This document shows positions 27,306 to 36,426 of a stretch of 64,000 nt of DNA, one piece after another. The notes beneath the pieces were generated by a model. It saw only the letters and a list, made by a program, of their open reading frames with translations, ran no database searches and was not told where the DNA came from. Source of the DNA: Pirellulales bacterium (GTDB taxonomy: Bacteria; Planctomycetota; Planctomycetia; Pirellulales; Lacipirellulaceae); contig JAHBXQ010000003.1 in assembly GCA_019636345.1 (NCBI GenBank), forward strand, positions 62,001 to 126,000, in the 5' to 3' direction. Every line of letters starts with the position of its first letter. The stretch's first letter is position 1. The position numbers and the translations under genes are program-made.

Positions 27306-27572
27306 ATGGATTCCATTTTCGCCCTGCCGTCCCCGTTCACCATGGTCGTGCTGATCGTGGCCGTGGTGATGGGCGCGCAGGTGATCTCCGCGGCGGTCGC
27401 CCAGATTCGTCGCGGGTTGGGTCACTACCTCGACCTGCAGTTCAAGCGCGAGATGATCGAACGGGGTTTGTCGATCGACGAGATCGAACGGCTGGTGCAG
27501 GTCCGCAGCCACTCGCTGCGCGAATCCACGGCGACCGACGAATTCGCCCCGCAGCCTCGTCACGGGAGCTAA
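27306..27572 (+). CDS. Small single-span membrane protein, paralogue 1
   Basis: An 88-residue protein with one N-terminal membrane helix ('FTMVVLIVAVVMGAQVISAAVAQI') and a cytoplasmic tail containing 'LQFKREMIERGLSIDEIERLVQVR'. A GGGAGGG Shine-Dalgarno-like sequence lies 7 nt upstream of the ATG. The next gene, 7 nt downstream, encodes a second protein with the same layout and the same tail motif, so the two are tandem paralogues in one operon. Similar helix-plus-'K+E+++RG+S..E+' proteins occur in other planctomycetes, usually without a name. A role as membrane-tethered regulator or anchor is a guess. Confidence 0.7.
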   Translation: MDSIFALPSPFTMVVLIVAVVMGAQVISAAVAQIRRGLGHYLDLQFKREMIERGLSIDEIERLVQVRSHSLRESTATDEFAPQPRHGS

Positions 27573-27579
27573 GTCGACC

Positions 27580-27906
27580 ATGATCACGCAGTCGCTGCTC
27601 TTGGCCCAGGAGGCGTACGACGCCGCCGCGGTCGGGGGTTGGTTCACCGACATTGACGCTTCGCAGCGGTTCGTCCTGACGATCGTCGCCCTGGGGTGCG
27701 CCACCGGGGTGCTGATCACCCTGGGGTGCGTCGCCGCGGCGATGTGGAACTCAGCCCATCGCCGGCGGATCGAGGTCGATCTCAAACGCGAGCTGCTCGA
27801 CCGGGGCATGTCGGCCGACGAGCTTGCCAAGGTCATCGAAGCCGCTCCGCCGCCGGAAGACGGCCTTGGCCGTTGGCTGGCGAGCTGCAGCAAGAACAAG
27901 AAGTAA
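27580..27906 (+). CDS. Small single-span membrane protein, paralogue 2
   Basis: A 108-residue protein: a 28-residue N-terminal segment, one membrane helix ('FVLTIVALGCATGVLITLGCVAAAMW') and a tail 'VDLKRELLDRGMSADELAKVIEAAPPPEDGLGRWLAS'. The tail motif lines up with paralogue 1 (KREM-IERGLSIDEIERL versus KREL-LDRGMSADELAKV). A GGGAG sequence lies about 11 nt upstream of the ATG, overlapping the end of the first gene. The C-terminus ends in a short Lys-rich tail. The two are probably co-transcribed and may form a hetero-complex; no enzyme motif is seen. Confidence 0.7.
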   Translation: MITQSLLLAQEAYDAAAVGGWFTDIDASQRFVLTIVALGCATGVLITLGCVAAAMWNSAHRRRIEVDLKRELLDRGMSADELAKVIEAAPPPEDGLGRWLASCSKNKK

Positions 27907-27948
27907 GCAGATCGAGCAGGTTCCGCGCTGATCCAGGAGCTCGCAGCG

Positions 27949-29046
27949 TTAGGTGAACAGCCGCTGCTGCCGCGTCGGGCGCCACTCGGGGAGCCAGTCG
28001 AGCGGCGGGAGGGTCGGCTCCTCGGCCTCGATCGCCAGGCGTACGCGGTCGAACACTCGGCACGGCCAAGCGTTCAGCCGGCGCTCGACCAACTCGGCGG
28101 GCGCCGCCAGTTGGGTTGCCAGCCGATTGCGGATCTCGCGCAAGGCGAGTTCCAACGCGGAGACGCCCCGCGCCGCGACGAGGTCGCGATACGCTTGCTC
28201 GGCCGCGGCGCTGACCGCCCGACTGGGGAGCAGCATCGCCAGGGCGAACTGCTCGCAGGGGCGTCGCGAGCCCTCGGCTCGTGCAAGCTCGGCGGCCTCG
28301 ATCAGAGTGTCGGCAAGCGCCGCGGGGGCGACGGTGGCGGCCAAGAGCAAGCGGTACTGCGCCGCCGGGCGGACGTCGGCCGGGATGCGGTCGACGACCA
28401 GGGCGAGCCCGCCTCCCGCGCGGCGCACCGCACACGCCCCGACGCTGAACCGCGGCAAGAGCCCCGGCACGACGATGATCTGCCAGCCGAAGTCTTCGAG
28501 CGCCGCCTCGACGTCGACCGGCTCGACCCCCGCAGCGTGCCCGCGACGACCGAGCGTGCGACGGGCGCGCCACTCGATCGACAATTCGGTGAGCGGCAGC
28601 GGGTCGAGCGCCTCGTGAGTCTCGTCCCGGGCGCACTCCCCTTCGCCCATCTTGGCGTCGGCGGCGACGCCGAGGAACCGCCGCAAGTCGTCGACGTCCC
28701 CTTCCTCGAGCGGCGCTTCGGCCGCAGAGTTCCACCACAACAGGGCGTCGTCGTGCGCGAGCGCCGGACCGCTCGCGTCAGCGTCGCGACGACGACCGGC
28801 TCGGGCCTTGGAACGGCGCTCGTCGTCGGCCGCGTCGAGCAGTTGCTCGTACTCTGGGGCGTCGCACGGCACGCCGAGCGCTCGGGCCACGCGGGCCAGG
28901 ATCGCCGGATCGCGCCACGGCCCCCGCTGGCCGTTCTCGATTGCGCTGACGACCGAGGTGCGCTGATCGATCAAGGTCGCAAACGTGCGCAACCCCAGCC
29001 CCGCGCCGCGACGCCAACGACAAAGCTGGAGGCCGAAATCGGACAT
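27949..29046 (-). CDS. XRE-family regulator with degenerate ImmA/IrrE-like domain
   Basis: A 365-residue protein. Residues 1-60 form an XRE helix-turn-helix ('FGLQLCRWRRGAGLGLRTFATLIDQRTSVVSAIENGQRGPW'). A variable linker follows, then a region from about residue 140 whose order of elements resembles the ImmA/IrrE metallopeptidase found fused to XRE domains: 'VEAALEDFGWQIIVVPGLLPRFSVGACAVRR', 'LALVVDRIPADVRPAAQYRLLLAATVAPA' and 'CEQFALAMLLPSRAVSAAAE'. At the place of the zinc-binding HExxH helix the sequence reads QYRLLLAATVAPA, so no metal site is visible and proteolysis is unlikely. ATG at 29046 (MSDFGLQL); the open extension to 29172 includes repeat sequence. It may be a regulator that kept only the sensing fold. 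Confidence 0.72.
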   Translation of the reverse strand: MSDFGLQLCRWRRGAGLGLRTFATLIDQRTSVVSAIENGQRGPWRDPAILARVARALGVPCDAPEYEQLLDAADDERRSKARAGRRRDADASGPALAHDDALLWWNSAAEAPLEEGDVDDLRRFLGVAADAKMGEGECARDETHEALDPLPLTELSIEWRARRTLGRRGHAAGVEPVDVEAALEDFGWQIIVVPGLLPRFSVGACAVRRAGGGLALVVDRIPADVRPAAQYRLLLAATVAPAALADTLIEAAELARAEGSRRPCEQFALAMLLPSRAVSAAAEQAYRDLVAARGVSALELALREIRNRLATQLAAPAELVERRLNAWPCRVFDRVRLAIEAEEPTLPPLDWLPEWRPTRQQRLFT

Positions 29047-29141
29047 GACGATGACAGGAGAGCGAGTAGCCCGCAGCCGGGGAGTCCCCCGCGGCAGGCC
29101 CGCCATGATACCCGACGTCGCGGCGAAAAAGGATCCGCTCT

Positions 29142-29211
29142 CGAGCCGGGAAGCGTCAGCTCCCGGAGTCAACGTTGTCGCGCGCTCCGGGAGCTGACGC
29201 TTCCCGGCTCG
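29142..29211. repeat. Perfect 27-bp inverted repeat (palindromic element)
   Basis: Two perfect 27-bp arms (29142-29168 and 29185-29211), with the sequence CGAGCCGGGAAGCGTCAGCT... and its complement, enclose a 16-bp spacer. The element lies 24 bp beyond the stop codon of the SNF2 gene and upstream of the XRE gene on the same strand. It could act as a terminator or mRNA stabiliser, but perfect arms of this length suggest a REP-like mobile palindrome. There is no T-run. Confidence 0.85.
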
Positions 29212-29234
29212 GGGGGGCCTCGAATCGATCGCCG

Positions 29235-32200
29235 CTAGCTGAGCAGCAGGCGCAGGTCGTCGGCGGTGAGGGCGGACAGCAGGCTCTTGTCGCCCGACAC
29301 GATTGCGTCAGCCAATTCGCGTTTGTGTTCCTGGAGTTGCAGGATCTTTTCCTCGACCGTGTCGCGGGCGATCAGCCGATAGGCGAAGACGGGCCGCTGC
29401 TGACCGATACGATGAGCCCGATCGATCGCCTGGGCCTCGACCGCCGGGTTCCACCACGGGTCGAGCAGGAACACGTAGTCTGCAGCCGTGAGATTGAGCC
29501 CGCAGCCGCCAGCCTTGAGGCTGATGAGAAACAACGGGCACGCGGGGTCGTTCTGGAATCGATCGACCCGTTCTTGCCGATTGCGCGTGCGACCGTCGAG
29601 GTATTCGTAGGGAGTCCCGTCGGCGTCGAGTCGCTGGCGGACGATCGCCAACAAGCTGGTGAACTGCGAGAAGACGAGCGCCTTGTGTCCTTCGTCGGCG
29701 ATCTCGGCGAGTTGTTCGTGAAGGGCGTCGAGCTTGGCGCTCGGCTTGGCGACGAGCTTCTTGTCGACGAGCCCGGCGTGGCACGCCGTTTGTCGCAGAC
29801 GAAGCAGGGCTTCGAGGACCTGCATCTTGGACTGGTTGAGACCCTTGTCTTCGATCCGGTTCAAGAGTGCGCCGCGGTAGTAGTCTCGCAGTTCGTCGTA
29901 CCGTTTGCGGTCGGCGGGGAGCAGGTCGCAATAGAGGGTCTGTTCGGTCTTCTCGGGCAGGTCCTTGAGCACCTGTTGCTTGGTGCGGCGGAGGATAAAC
30001 GGGGCGAGCCCGCGCCGCAGCGGTTCGAGGGCGTCGGCCGTGTCGGCTTGCCGACGGGCCAAGTCTTTGAACGCGCCCGCGCGCCCCAGCATGCCGGGGT
30101 TGAGGAACTCGAACAACGACCACAACTCGCCCAAGTGATTTTCGACGGGGGTGCCGGTGAGCGCCAGCCGATGATTGGCCCGCAGCAGGCGAACCGACTT
30201 GGCCGTGATCGAGGAGTCGTTTTTGATCGCCTGGGCCTCGTCGAGCACGACATAGTCGAACGGCTGGCGTTGGAGATCCTCGATGTCGCGTCGCAGCGTG
30301 CCGTAGGTCGTCACCACCAGGTCGACGTCGGCGAGCGTTTCGGTCGCGTCGCGTCGTTCTTTGCCGACGTAGGCGAGCGTTTTGAGCCGGGGGGTGAAGC
30401 GTTTGGCCTCGAGCAGCCAGTTGAACACCAGGGTCTTGGGCGCCACGACCAGCGCGGGGAGCTTGTTCTTGTTCGCCGCGGGCGAGGTTTTGCGGGCTTG
30501 GAGATGGGCGAGCAGTTGGATCGTTTTGCCGAGCCCCATATCGTCGGCCAAGCAGCCCCCCAGCCCGAAGTCGGCCAGGAACTTGAGCCACCCGATCCCT
30601 TCTTGCTGGTACGGGCGCAGCTCTCCCTGAAAGCCGCGCGGGGCGACGGCCGGCGCGATGCCGCGGAAGGTCGCCAACCGGTCGCGAACTTTGCGGAACT
30701 GCGCGTCGAGGGCCAGCTCGATTTCCCCGGCCCGCTCTTCCAGCAGCGTATCGAGGATGAGGGCCTGCGAGGCTCGGAACCGCAGTTGGTCGCCCTCGAT
30801 CTGCGCCAGCTCGGCCAGCGGGGCGAACCGCTTCAGCCACTCTTCCGGCAACAGCCCGTGCGTGCCGTCGTCGAGCCGGACGAAGCGATCCTGATTTCGC
30901 GCCGCCGCCAACAGCGCGGGGAGCGTCGCGGAGACGCCGTCGAAGTCGACCCGGGCGTCGACGTCGAACCAGTCGACGCCGCTGGCGACCGACAGCTTGA
31001 ACTGGCCGGCTTGGCGGATTCGCACGCCTTGGGCCTCGATGTGCCAGCCTTCGCCGGCGAGAGTCTGGACGAGCGAACTGAAATGCTTCCTGGGGAACGC
31101 AAACGGCGCGGGGGGGCCCGGGTAGTAATTCTTCGGGGCGAGGCCGAATCCCCAATCGTCGAGTCGCGTCAGGGCTTGGACCTCGCTGCGGCGATCGCGG
31201 AGATGCACCGACTCGGCGTTCTCGCCGAGCAGAACGCTGGTCGGGTCGTCGAGGGCCAGTACGTTGTCGCCGTATTGAAACGCAACGTCGGCGAACAAGC
31301 GACTGTCGTCTTTGCGGGGGTTGCGGCGACTGTCGGAATCGGGTTCCACGATGCGCAGCACGGGTCGAGGGGCAAGCTCCTCGCAGGGGACCTGAAGATT
31401 GGGCGGCAGCAGCGCCGTCGCGGCGGCGCCGTAGCCCCAGAGATTGCCGATTAGCGACTCACGATCCTTGTACGGGACTTCGACCGGGCCGATCTTGCGG
31501 AGCATGGTCAGCCAGCGCCAGTCGCAGCCTTCCTGCAGGCGGGCCAGCGTGTCCGGCCAGACGACGATTCCCGACGAGAGCAGAAGCACAGGGTCGTCGA
31601 TCGTGCGGGTCTCCTCGTCGCGGATGAACTCGCCCCGGACGAGCCATTGTTTTTTCTTCGGCCGGTCGTCGACGACCAGCCGGAACTGCCACGCCGGGCC
31701 GGGCTCCCATGCCAACGGACGCGGCGGATCGGCCTGGGACGCGTCGCTCAAGACCCAGCCGAAACGACCAGTCGCGCACAACTCGGGGAGCAGCACCTCG
31801 TGCAACGCAGGAATGATTTCAATTTGCGACGCGGCGTCGTTGAGGAGGGCGTGGAGCGGAATCGAATAGGAGCCGTAGCCGTAGGACGTTCCGGCGTAGT
31901 TGCCGAGCGCCAGCGCGAGCAGTCGCTGGTCCTCGGGGGAGAATGCCGGATCAGGGCGGCGGCCGGCCTTGAGCTGCCTCGGCTTGCTCCACTGGCTGTT
32001 CTTTTTTCGATCTTGCTGATAGAGATGGACGACCAACGCCCCGGCCGTGTGCGACTGCCCGACGTCGAGTACGAACAGGGCTTGGCGCGGTTTGGACAAG
32101 GCGCGATCGCCCTGCACCGGAGCGAGCGATGCGGGGACCGGAAACGAAGCGAGTTGCACGTCCCACGAACGGGACGAGGCGGCTTTCGCGGGACGTCTTG

Positions 32201-32603
32201 CCGACTTCGTTCGCGAGTCGCCCTGAGACCGGGCGAATTCCAACGCGGAATCGAATGCGTCCTCAACATCGTCGTCGTCAAAGTCGTGAAGCAAGCCGCC
32301 GCGTATGCGGAACTCCCCGGTCTCCCAGCCTTCTCGTTCCAGCGTCAGCAGCGTCGCCCAAATGTGTTTGCAGAACGAGCCTTCCCTGTAATGGGGGCAA
32401 GTGCACGAGGCGTTCACCCCGTCCTGTCCATCGGAGCAATCGAAGTCGACCTGATACGGCCGGCTGCGAGATCCCTTCACGTTGGCCGTGAAGCCCAGGG
32501 GATCGGCGTCGAGGATTTGAACGGCTTCCCGGCGGAAATAGCTTTCCCCATTGCTCCGGGTGGCCGCGGCGAACTGAGACGAGAATTGCTTGGCGACATG
32601 CAT
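29235..32603 (-). CDS. SWIM zinc-finger SNF2-family helicase
   Basis: A 1122-residue DNA-dependent ATPase of the SWI2/SNF2 group. Near the N-terminus is a SWIM zinc finger ('ASCTCPHYREGSFCKHIWATLL'; C-x-C then C-x-H). The C-terminal half holds the helicase: 'LRPYQQEGIGWLKFLADFGLGGCLADDMGLGKTIQLLAHL' (motifs Q/I), 'VVTTYGTLRRDIEDLQRQPFDYVVLDEAQAIKN' (motif II, DEAQ), 'RLALTGTPVENHLGELWSLFEFLNPGMLG', then 'KALVFSQFTSLLAIV', 'FLISLKAGGCGLNLTAADYVFLLDPWWNPAVEAQAIDRAHRIGQ'. This matches the bacterial SWIM/SNF2 HelZ-like or YwqA-like families. Role in transcription, repair or defence is undecided. ATG at 32603; the frame is open to 32762. It diverges from carB. Confidence 0.93.
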   Translation of the reverse strand: MHVAKQFSSQFAAATRSNGESYFRREAVQILDADPLGFTANVKGSRSRPYQVDFDCSDGQDGVNASCTCPHYREGSFCKHIWATLLTLEREGWETGEFRIRGGLLHDFDDDDVEDAFDSALEFARSQGDSRTKSARRPAKAASSRSWDVQLASFPVPASLAPVQGDRALSKPRQALFVLDVGQSHTAGALVVHLYQQDRKKNSQWSKPRQLKAGRRPDPAFSPEDQRLLALALGNYAGTSYGYGSYSIPLHALLNDAASQIEIIPALHEVLLPELCATGRFGWVLSDASQADPPRPLAWEPGPAWQFRLVVDDRPKKKQWLVRGEFIRDEETRTIDDPVLLLSSGIVVWPDTLARLQEGCDWRWLTMLRKIGPVEVPYKDRESLIGNLWGYGAAATALLPPNLQVPCEELAPRPVLRIVEPDSDSRRNPRKDDSRLFADVAFQYGDNVLALDDPTSVLLGENAESVHLRDRRSEVQALTRLDDWGFGLAPKNYYPGPPAPFAFPRKHFSSLVQTLAGEGWHIEAQGVRIRQAGQFKLSVASGVDWFDVDARVDFDGVSATLPALLAAARNQDRFVRLDDGTHGLLPEEWLKRFAPLAELAQIEGDQLRFRASQALILDTLLEERAGEIELALDAQFRKVRDRLATFRGIAPAVAPRGFQGELRPYQQEGIGWLKFLADFGLGGCLADDMGLGKTIQLLAHLQARKTSPAANKNKLPALVVAPKTLVFNWLLEAKRFTPRLKTLAYVGKERRDATETLADVDLVVTTYGTLRRDIEDLQRQPFDYVVLDEAQAIKNDSSITAKSVRLLRANHRLALTGTPVENHLGELWSLFEFLNPGMLGRAGAFKDLARRQADTADALEPLRRGLAPFILRRTKQQVLKDLPEKTEQTLYCDLLPADRKRYDELRDYYRGALLNRIEDKGLNQSKMQVLEALLRLRQTACHAGLVDKKLVAKPSAKLDALHEQLAEIADEGHKALVFSQFTSLLAIVRQRLDADGTPYEYLDGRTRNRQERVDRFQNDPACPLFLISLKAGGCGLNLTAADYVFLLDPWWNPAVEAQAIDRAHRIGQQRPVFAYRLIARDTVEEKILQLQEHKRELADAIVSGDKSLLSALTADDLRLLLS

Positions 32604-32929
32604 CGGGAGGATGTCCTTGCCACGGGCGTGTTGCACGTCGGGGGTGGAGCACGCGATCAGTATGGGGGCGACGTCGGCGTCTGCCAACGCCGAACGGGGC
32701 GCCGCCGTGAGCGCTCCGCGGGCGATTCGAAGCTTCTTCGCCCCTTGATAACGATTGCGCAAGGGGGGTACGATGGAGCGATTTTACTCGCTGAAATTGC
32801 GATCGGAAGGCAGGCGGTTCGGCGCCCCGGGACCGGGGACGCCGGTTCGCGTGACGGTTGGTTGCCGGCGCCTGCACGACTCTCCCCCCTCGCCTCCGAC
32901 CTCTCCCCTCTCACCCCTTAAGAATTGCC
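32604..32929. promoter_or_regulatory. Divergent promoter region between the SNF2 gene and carB
   Basis: About 325 bp between two divergent genes, so both promoters must lie here. I do not see a convincing -35/-10 pair. The last 50 bases before the carB GTG (32881-32929) are almost pure pyrimidine on the coding strand (CT-rich blocks with CCCCCCT and CTCCGACCTCTCC), with no Shine-Dalgarno. Confidence 0.45.
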
Positions 32930-35900
32930 GTGCCGCGTCGCGACGACATCAAGAAGATCCTGCTCATCGGTTCCGGTCCGATCGTCATCGGGCAGGCGTG
33001 CGAGTTCGACTACTCCGGCACGCAGGCCTGCAAGGCGCTGCGCGAGGAGGGGTACGAAGTCGTGCTGGTGAACAGCAACCCCGCGACGATCATGACCGAC
33101 CCGGCCACGGCCGAGCGGACCTATATCGAGCCGCTCACGTGGGAGATCGTCGAGAAGGTGATCGCCAAGGAGCGGCCCGACGCGCTGCTTCCCACGCTCG
33201 GCGGGCAGACGGGGCTCAACGTGGCGATGGACCTCGAGCGCCACGGCGTGCTTGCCAAGTACGGCGTCGAAATGATCGGCGCCAAGGCCGACGTCATCGA
33301 CAAGGCCGAGAGCCGCGAGCGATTCAAGCAGGCAATGGCCAAGATCGGTTTGGACGTGTGCCGGGGAAAGACGGTCAACTCGATGGCCGAGGCGCGGGCG
33401 TGGATCGAGGAGATCAGTCTGCCGGCGATCATTCGCCCCAGCTTCACGATGGGGGGGGCGGGGTCGGGGATCGCCTACAACCGGCACGAGTTCGACGAGA
33501 TGGTCCTCCGCGGGCTCGACCTGTCGCCCGTCAATCAGGTGCTGGTCGAGGAGTCGATCATCGGCTGGAAAGAGTACGAGATGGAGGTGGTGCGCGACGT
33601 CGACGACAACGTCGTGATCATTTGCTCGATCGAAAACTTCGATCCGATGGGGGTCCATACGGGCGATTCGATCACCGTGGCCCCGGCGCAAACGCTCACC
33701 GACAAGGAATACCAGCGGATGCGCGACGCGAGTCTCGCGGTGATTCGCGAGATCGGCGTCGAGACCGGCGGGTCGAACATCCAATTCGCGATCAATCCCG
33801 ACAACGGCCGAATGATCGTCATCGAGATGAATCCGCGGGTGAGTCGCTCGAGCGCCCTGGCGTCGAAGGCCACGGGCTTTCCGATCGCCAAAATCGCCGC
33901 GAAGCTGGCCGTGGGATATCGGCTGCACGAGTTGCCCAACGACATTACGCGCGAAACGAAGGCCTGCTTCGAGCCGACGATCGACTACGTCGTGACGAAG
34001 ATGCCGCGGTTCGCGTTTGAGAAGTTCCCCGAGGCCGACGATACGCTGATGACGCAAATGAAAAGCGTCGGCGAGACGATGGCGATCGGCAGCACGTTCA
34101 AAGAGTCGTTCCAGAAGGCGCTGCGGGGGTTGGAGATCGGCTGCTTCGGCTTCGGGAGCGACGGCACGGACCTGTGGGGAACCGACCGCCAGCCGACGCG
34201 CGAGGAGATCGACGCCAAGCTGTCGCGCCCCTGTCCCGAGCGCATTCACTATCTGCGCTACGCCTTCAAGGACGGAATGACGGTCGACGAGGCGTTCGAC
34301 CTGACGAAGATCGATCGTTGGTTCCTCGACAATCTTCACGAGATCGTCGAGATGGAGGAAGAGATTCGCGCCGCGGGGAGCCTCGCGGCGACGACCCCCG
34401 AATTGTTGCGCACGGCCAAGCGGTTCGGCTTCTCCGATCGGCAGCTCGCGGTCATGCTCGGCTCGAGCGACATGGAGGTCCGCGCAAAGCGAATCGAGTG
34501 GGGGATTCTTGCCGCGTTCAAGTCGGTCGACACGTGCGCCGCCGAGTTCGAGGCGTACACGCCGTACTACTATTCGACCTACGAAACTGAGGACGAGGTG
34601 CCGCCGAAGGAAGAGCGGCTGGCCGCGCTGGACGCGAGGCGCGAGGCGCGAGGCGAGAGCAACGACCAACTCGCGCCCCGCGCCTCGCAACCCGAAACTT
34701 CTCTCCGCACCGTCATGATCCTCGGCGGGGGGCCCAATCGGATCGGGCAGGGGATCGAGTTCGACTACTGCTGCTGCCACGCCAGCTTCGCCCTGCGCGA
34801 GTTGGGGATCGAGTCGGTCATGGTCAACTCGAACCCCGAGACCGTGAGCACCGACTATGACACGAGCGACCTGCTGTTCTTCGAGCCGCTGACCGTCGAG
34901 GACGTGCTGAACATCTGCGACCGCGTCGAGCCGGACGGCGTGATCGTGCAGTTCGGCGGGCAAACGCCGCTCAATCTGGCCCGAGCGCTCCAGGACGCCG
35001 GCGTGCCGATCATCGGCACCAGCGTCGAGGCGATCGAGGCGGCCGAGGATCGCGAGAAGTTCCACGCGATGATCGAGCGTCTCGGCTTGCGGCAGCCGCC
35101 GGGAGGAATCGCCCGCACCACGGCCGAGGCGAAGGCGATCGCCGAGCGGATCGGCTACCCGCTCCTCGTGCGGCCCAGCTTCGTTCTGGGAGGGCGGGCG
35201 ATGGAGATCTGTTACGACAACGCCCAGCTCGAGCAATTCGTCGCCGCGGCGTTCGTCGTCGCCCAGGGGCAGCCGGTGCTGTTGGACAGCTTCCTCGAAA
35301 GCGCCACCGAGGTCGACGTCGACGCAATCGGCGACGGGACCGACGTGATCGTCCCCGGGATCATGGAGCACATCGAGGAGGCGGGGGTCCACTCGGGGGA
35401 CTCGGCCTGCGCGATTCCCCCTTACAGTTTGCCGGGCCCGGTGGTGCAGGAGATCCGCGCCGCGGCCGTGGCCCTCGCCAAGGATCTCGACGTTCGCGGA
35501 CTGATGAACGTGCAGTTCGCGGTGAGGTGGGAGCGGAGGGAAAAGGGCGCCGAGGTCGGAGGTCGGGGGCTCGAGACGGGCGCCCCGGCTGCCGCAGGTT
35601 CTGAGCTTCGACCTCTGGTCTCCGATCCCCACCCCGTGGTCTACGTCATCGAAGTCAACCCGCGGGCCAGTCGCACGGCGCCGTTCGTGGCCAAGGCGAC
35701 GGGGATGCCAGTCGCGCGGATCGCGGCCAAGGTCATGGCCGGGGTGAGTCTGGTCGAGCAGGGTTGCACCCAGGACCCGGTGCCGGCTTACGTTTCGGTG
35801 AAGGAGAGCGTGTTTCCGTTCATCAAGTTCGTCGGGGTCGACATCGTGCTGGGGCCCGAGATGCGTTCGACCGGCGAGGTGATGGGCACGAGCGAACGGT

Positions 35901-36352
35901 TCAGCATGGCGTTCGCCAAGAGCCAACTGGCCGCCGGGACCGTGCTTCCCAATACCGGCAACGTGTTTCTCAGCATGAACGATCGCGGCAAAGGGGCCGT
36001 CGTCGAGCATGCTCAAAAGCTTCACGCGATGGGTTTCGGCCTGTTGGCGACCGACGGCACGGCCAAGGTCATCGAGGACGCGGGGCTGCCGGTGCGACGC
36101 GTGAAAAAGCTCAGCCAAGGGAAGCCGAACCTGATCGACTTTCTGGCCGACGGCGACGTGGCGCTGGTGATGAACACCCCCCGCGGCAAGGGCGCCCGAA
36201 CCGACGAAGGGATTATCCGCGCCGCGGCGGTGCAGGCCCGCGTGCCGTGCCTGACGACGATGGAAGCGGTCTCGGCGGCTGTGCTCGCGATGGAATCGCT
36301 GCAGAGCGAGGAGATGGACGTGCTCGCGCTGCAGGATCGGTTTGCGGAGTAG
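32930..36352 (+). CDS. carB: Carbamoyl-phosphate synthase large subunit
   Basis: A 1140-residue synthetase that makes carbamoyl phosphate from bicarbonate, ammonia and two ATP, for arginine and pyrimidines. Both ATP-grasp halves are clear: '[29 protein letters not shown]', '[11 protein letters not shown]', '[13 protein letters not shown]', then '[30 protein letters not shown]', '[17 protein letters not shown]', '[10 protein letters not shown]' and '[22 protein letters not shown]', plus the C-terminal MGS-like allosteric domain. The start is a GTG at 32930 (VPRRDDIKK). The family norm is about 1075-1080 residues; the surplus is explained by two in-frame insertions, at about residues 567-594 (linker between halves) and 867-902 (inside the second ATP-grasp). 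No carA is adjacent. Confidence 0.97.
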   Translation: MPRRDDIKKILLIGSGPIVIGQACEFDYSGTQACKALREEGYEVVLVNSNPATIMTDPATAERTYIEPLTWEIVEKVIAKERPDALLPTLGGQTGLNVAMDLERHGVLAKYGVEMIGAKADVIDKAESRERFKQAMAKIGLDVCRGKTVNSMAEARAWIEEISLPAIIRPSFTMGGAGSGIAYNRHEFDEMVLRGLDLSPVNQVLVEESIIGWKEYEMEVVRDVDDNVVIICSIENFDPMGVHTGDSITVAPAQTLTDKEYQRMRDASLAVIREIGVETGGSNIQFAINPDNGRMIVIEMNPRVSRSSALASKATGFPIAKIAAKLAVGYRLHELPNDITRETKACFEPTIDYVVTKMPRFAFEKFPEADDTLMTQMKSVGETMAIGSTFKESFQKALRGLEIGCFGFGSDGTDLWGTDRQPTREEIDAKLSRPCPERIHYLRYAFKDGMTVDEAFDLTKIDRWFLDNLHEIVEMEEEIRAAGSLAATTPELLRTAKRFGFSDRQLAVMLGSSDMEVRAKRIEWGILAAFKSVDTCAAEFEAYTPYYYSTYETEDEVPPKEERLAALDARREARGESNDQLAPRASQPETSLRTVMILGGGPNRIGQGIEFDYCCCHASFALRELGIESVMVNSNPETVSTDYDTSDLLFFEPLTVEDVLNICDRVEPDGVIVQFGGQTPLNLARALQDAGVPIIGTSVEAIEAAEDREKFHAMIERLGLRQPPGGIARTTAEAKAIAERIGYPLLVRPSFVLGGRAMEICYDNAQLEQFVAAAFVVAQGQPVLLDSFLESATEVDVDAIGDGTDVIVPGIMEHIEEAGVHSGDSACAIPPYSLPGPVVQEIRAAAVALAKDLDVRGLMNVQFAVRWERREKGAEVGGRGLETGAPAAAGSELRPLVSDPHPVVYVIEVNPRASRTAPFVAKATGMPVARIAAKVMAGVSLVEQGCTQDPVPAYVSVKESVFPFIKFVGVDIVLGPEMRSTGEVMGTSERFSMAFAKSQLAAGTVLPNTGNVFLSMNDRGKGAVVEHAQKLHAMGFGLLATDGTAKVIEDAGLPVRRVKKLSQGKPNLIDFLADGDVALVMNTPRGKGARTDEGIIRAAAVQARVPCLTTMEAVSAAVLAMESLQSEEMDVLALQDRFAE
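34630..34710 (+). repeat. In-frame repeat-like insertion 1 in carB
   Basis: A low-complexity, purine-rich stretch built of GCGAGGC units whose right part (GCCCCGCGCCTCGC) is the near-complement of its left part, giving an imperfect inverted repeat. It encodes about 27 residues ([18 protein letters not shown]...) not expected in CarB and keeps the frame. It falls in the flexible linker between the two synthetase halves. Confidence 0.6.
35527..35633 (+). repeat. In-frame repeat-like insertion 2 in carB
   Basis: Between 'LMNVQFAV' and '[13 protein letters not shown]', where CarB normally has only three or four residues, about 36 extra codons are present ([19 protein letters not shown]...). The DNA contains GAGGTCGGAGGTCGG and, further on, CGACCTCTGGTCTCCGATCC, an imperfect inverted repeat. 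The same CGACCTCT pattern occurs in the leader just upstream of carB (near 32898). Confidence 0.65.
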
Positions 36353-36426
36353 GGCCGAACGGACGCTGGTGCATGAGGCGTGCGAATTCGCTTTGGCCCG
36401 CTGCGCTGAGGCTGTAGAATGCGGTT

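Noticed and set aside
29175-31454. A 759-codon plus-strand frame opposite the SNF2 helicase
   Set aside because: Antisense shadow; helicase motifs lie on the minus strand.
32918-36118. A 1066-codon open frame on the minus strand opposite carB
   Set aside because: It is the antisense image of CarB. The protein is His/Arg/Asp-rich without domains, and carB on the other strand is unambiguous.
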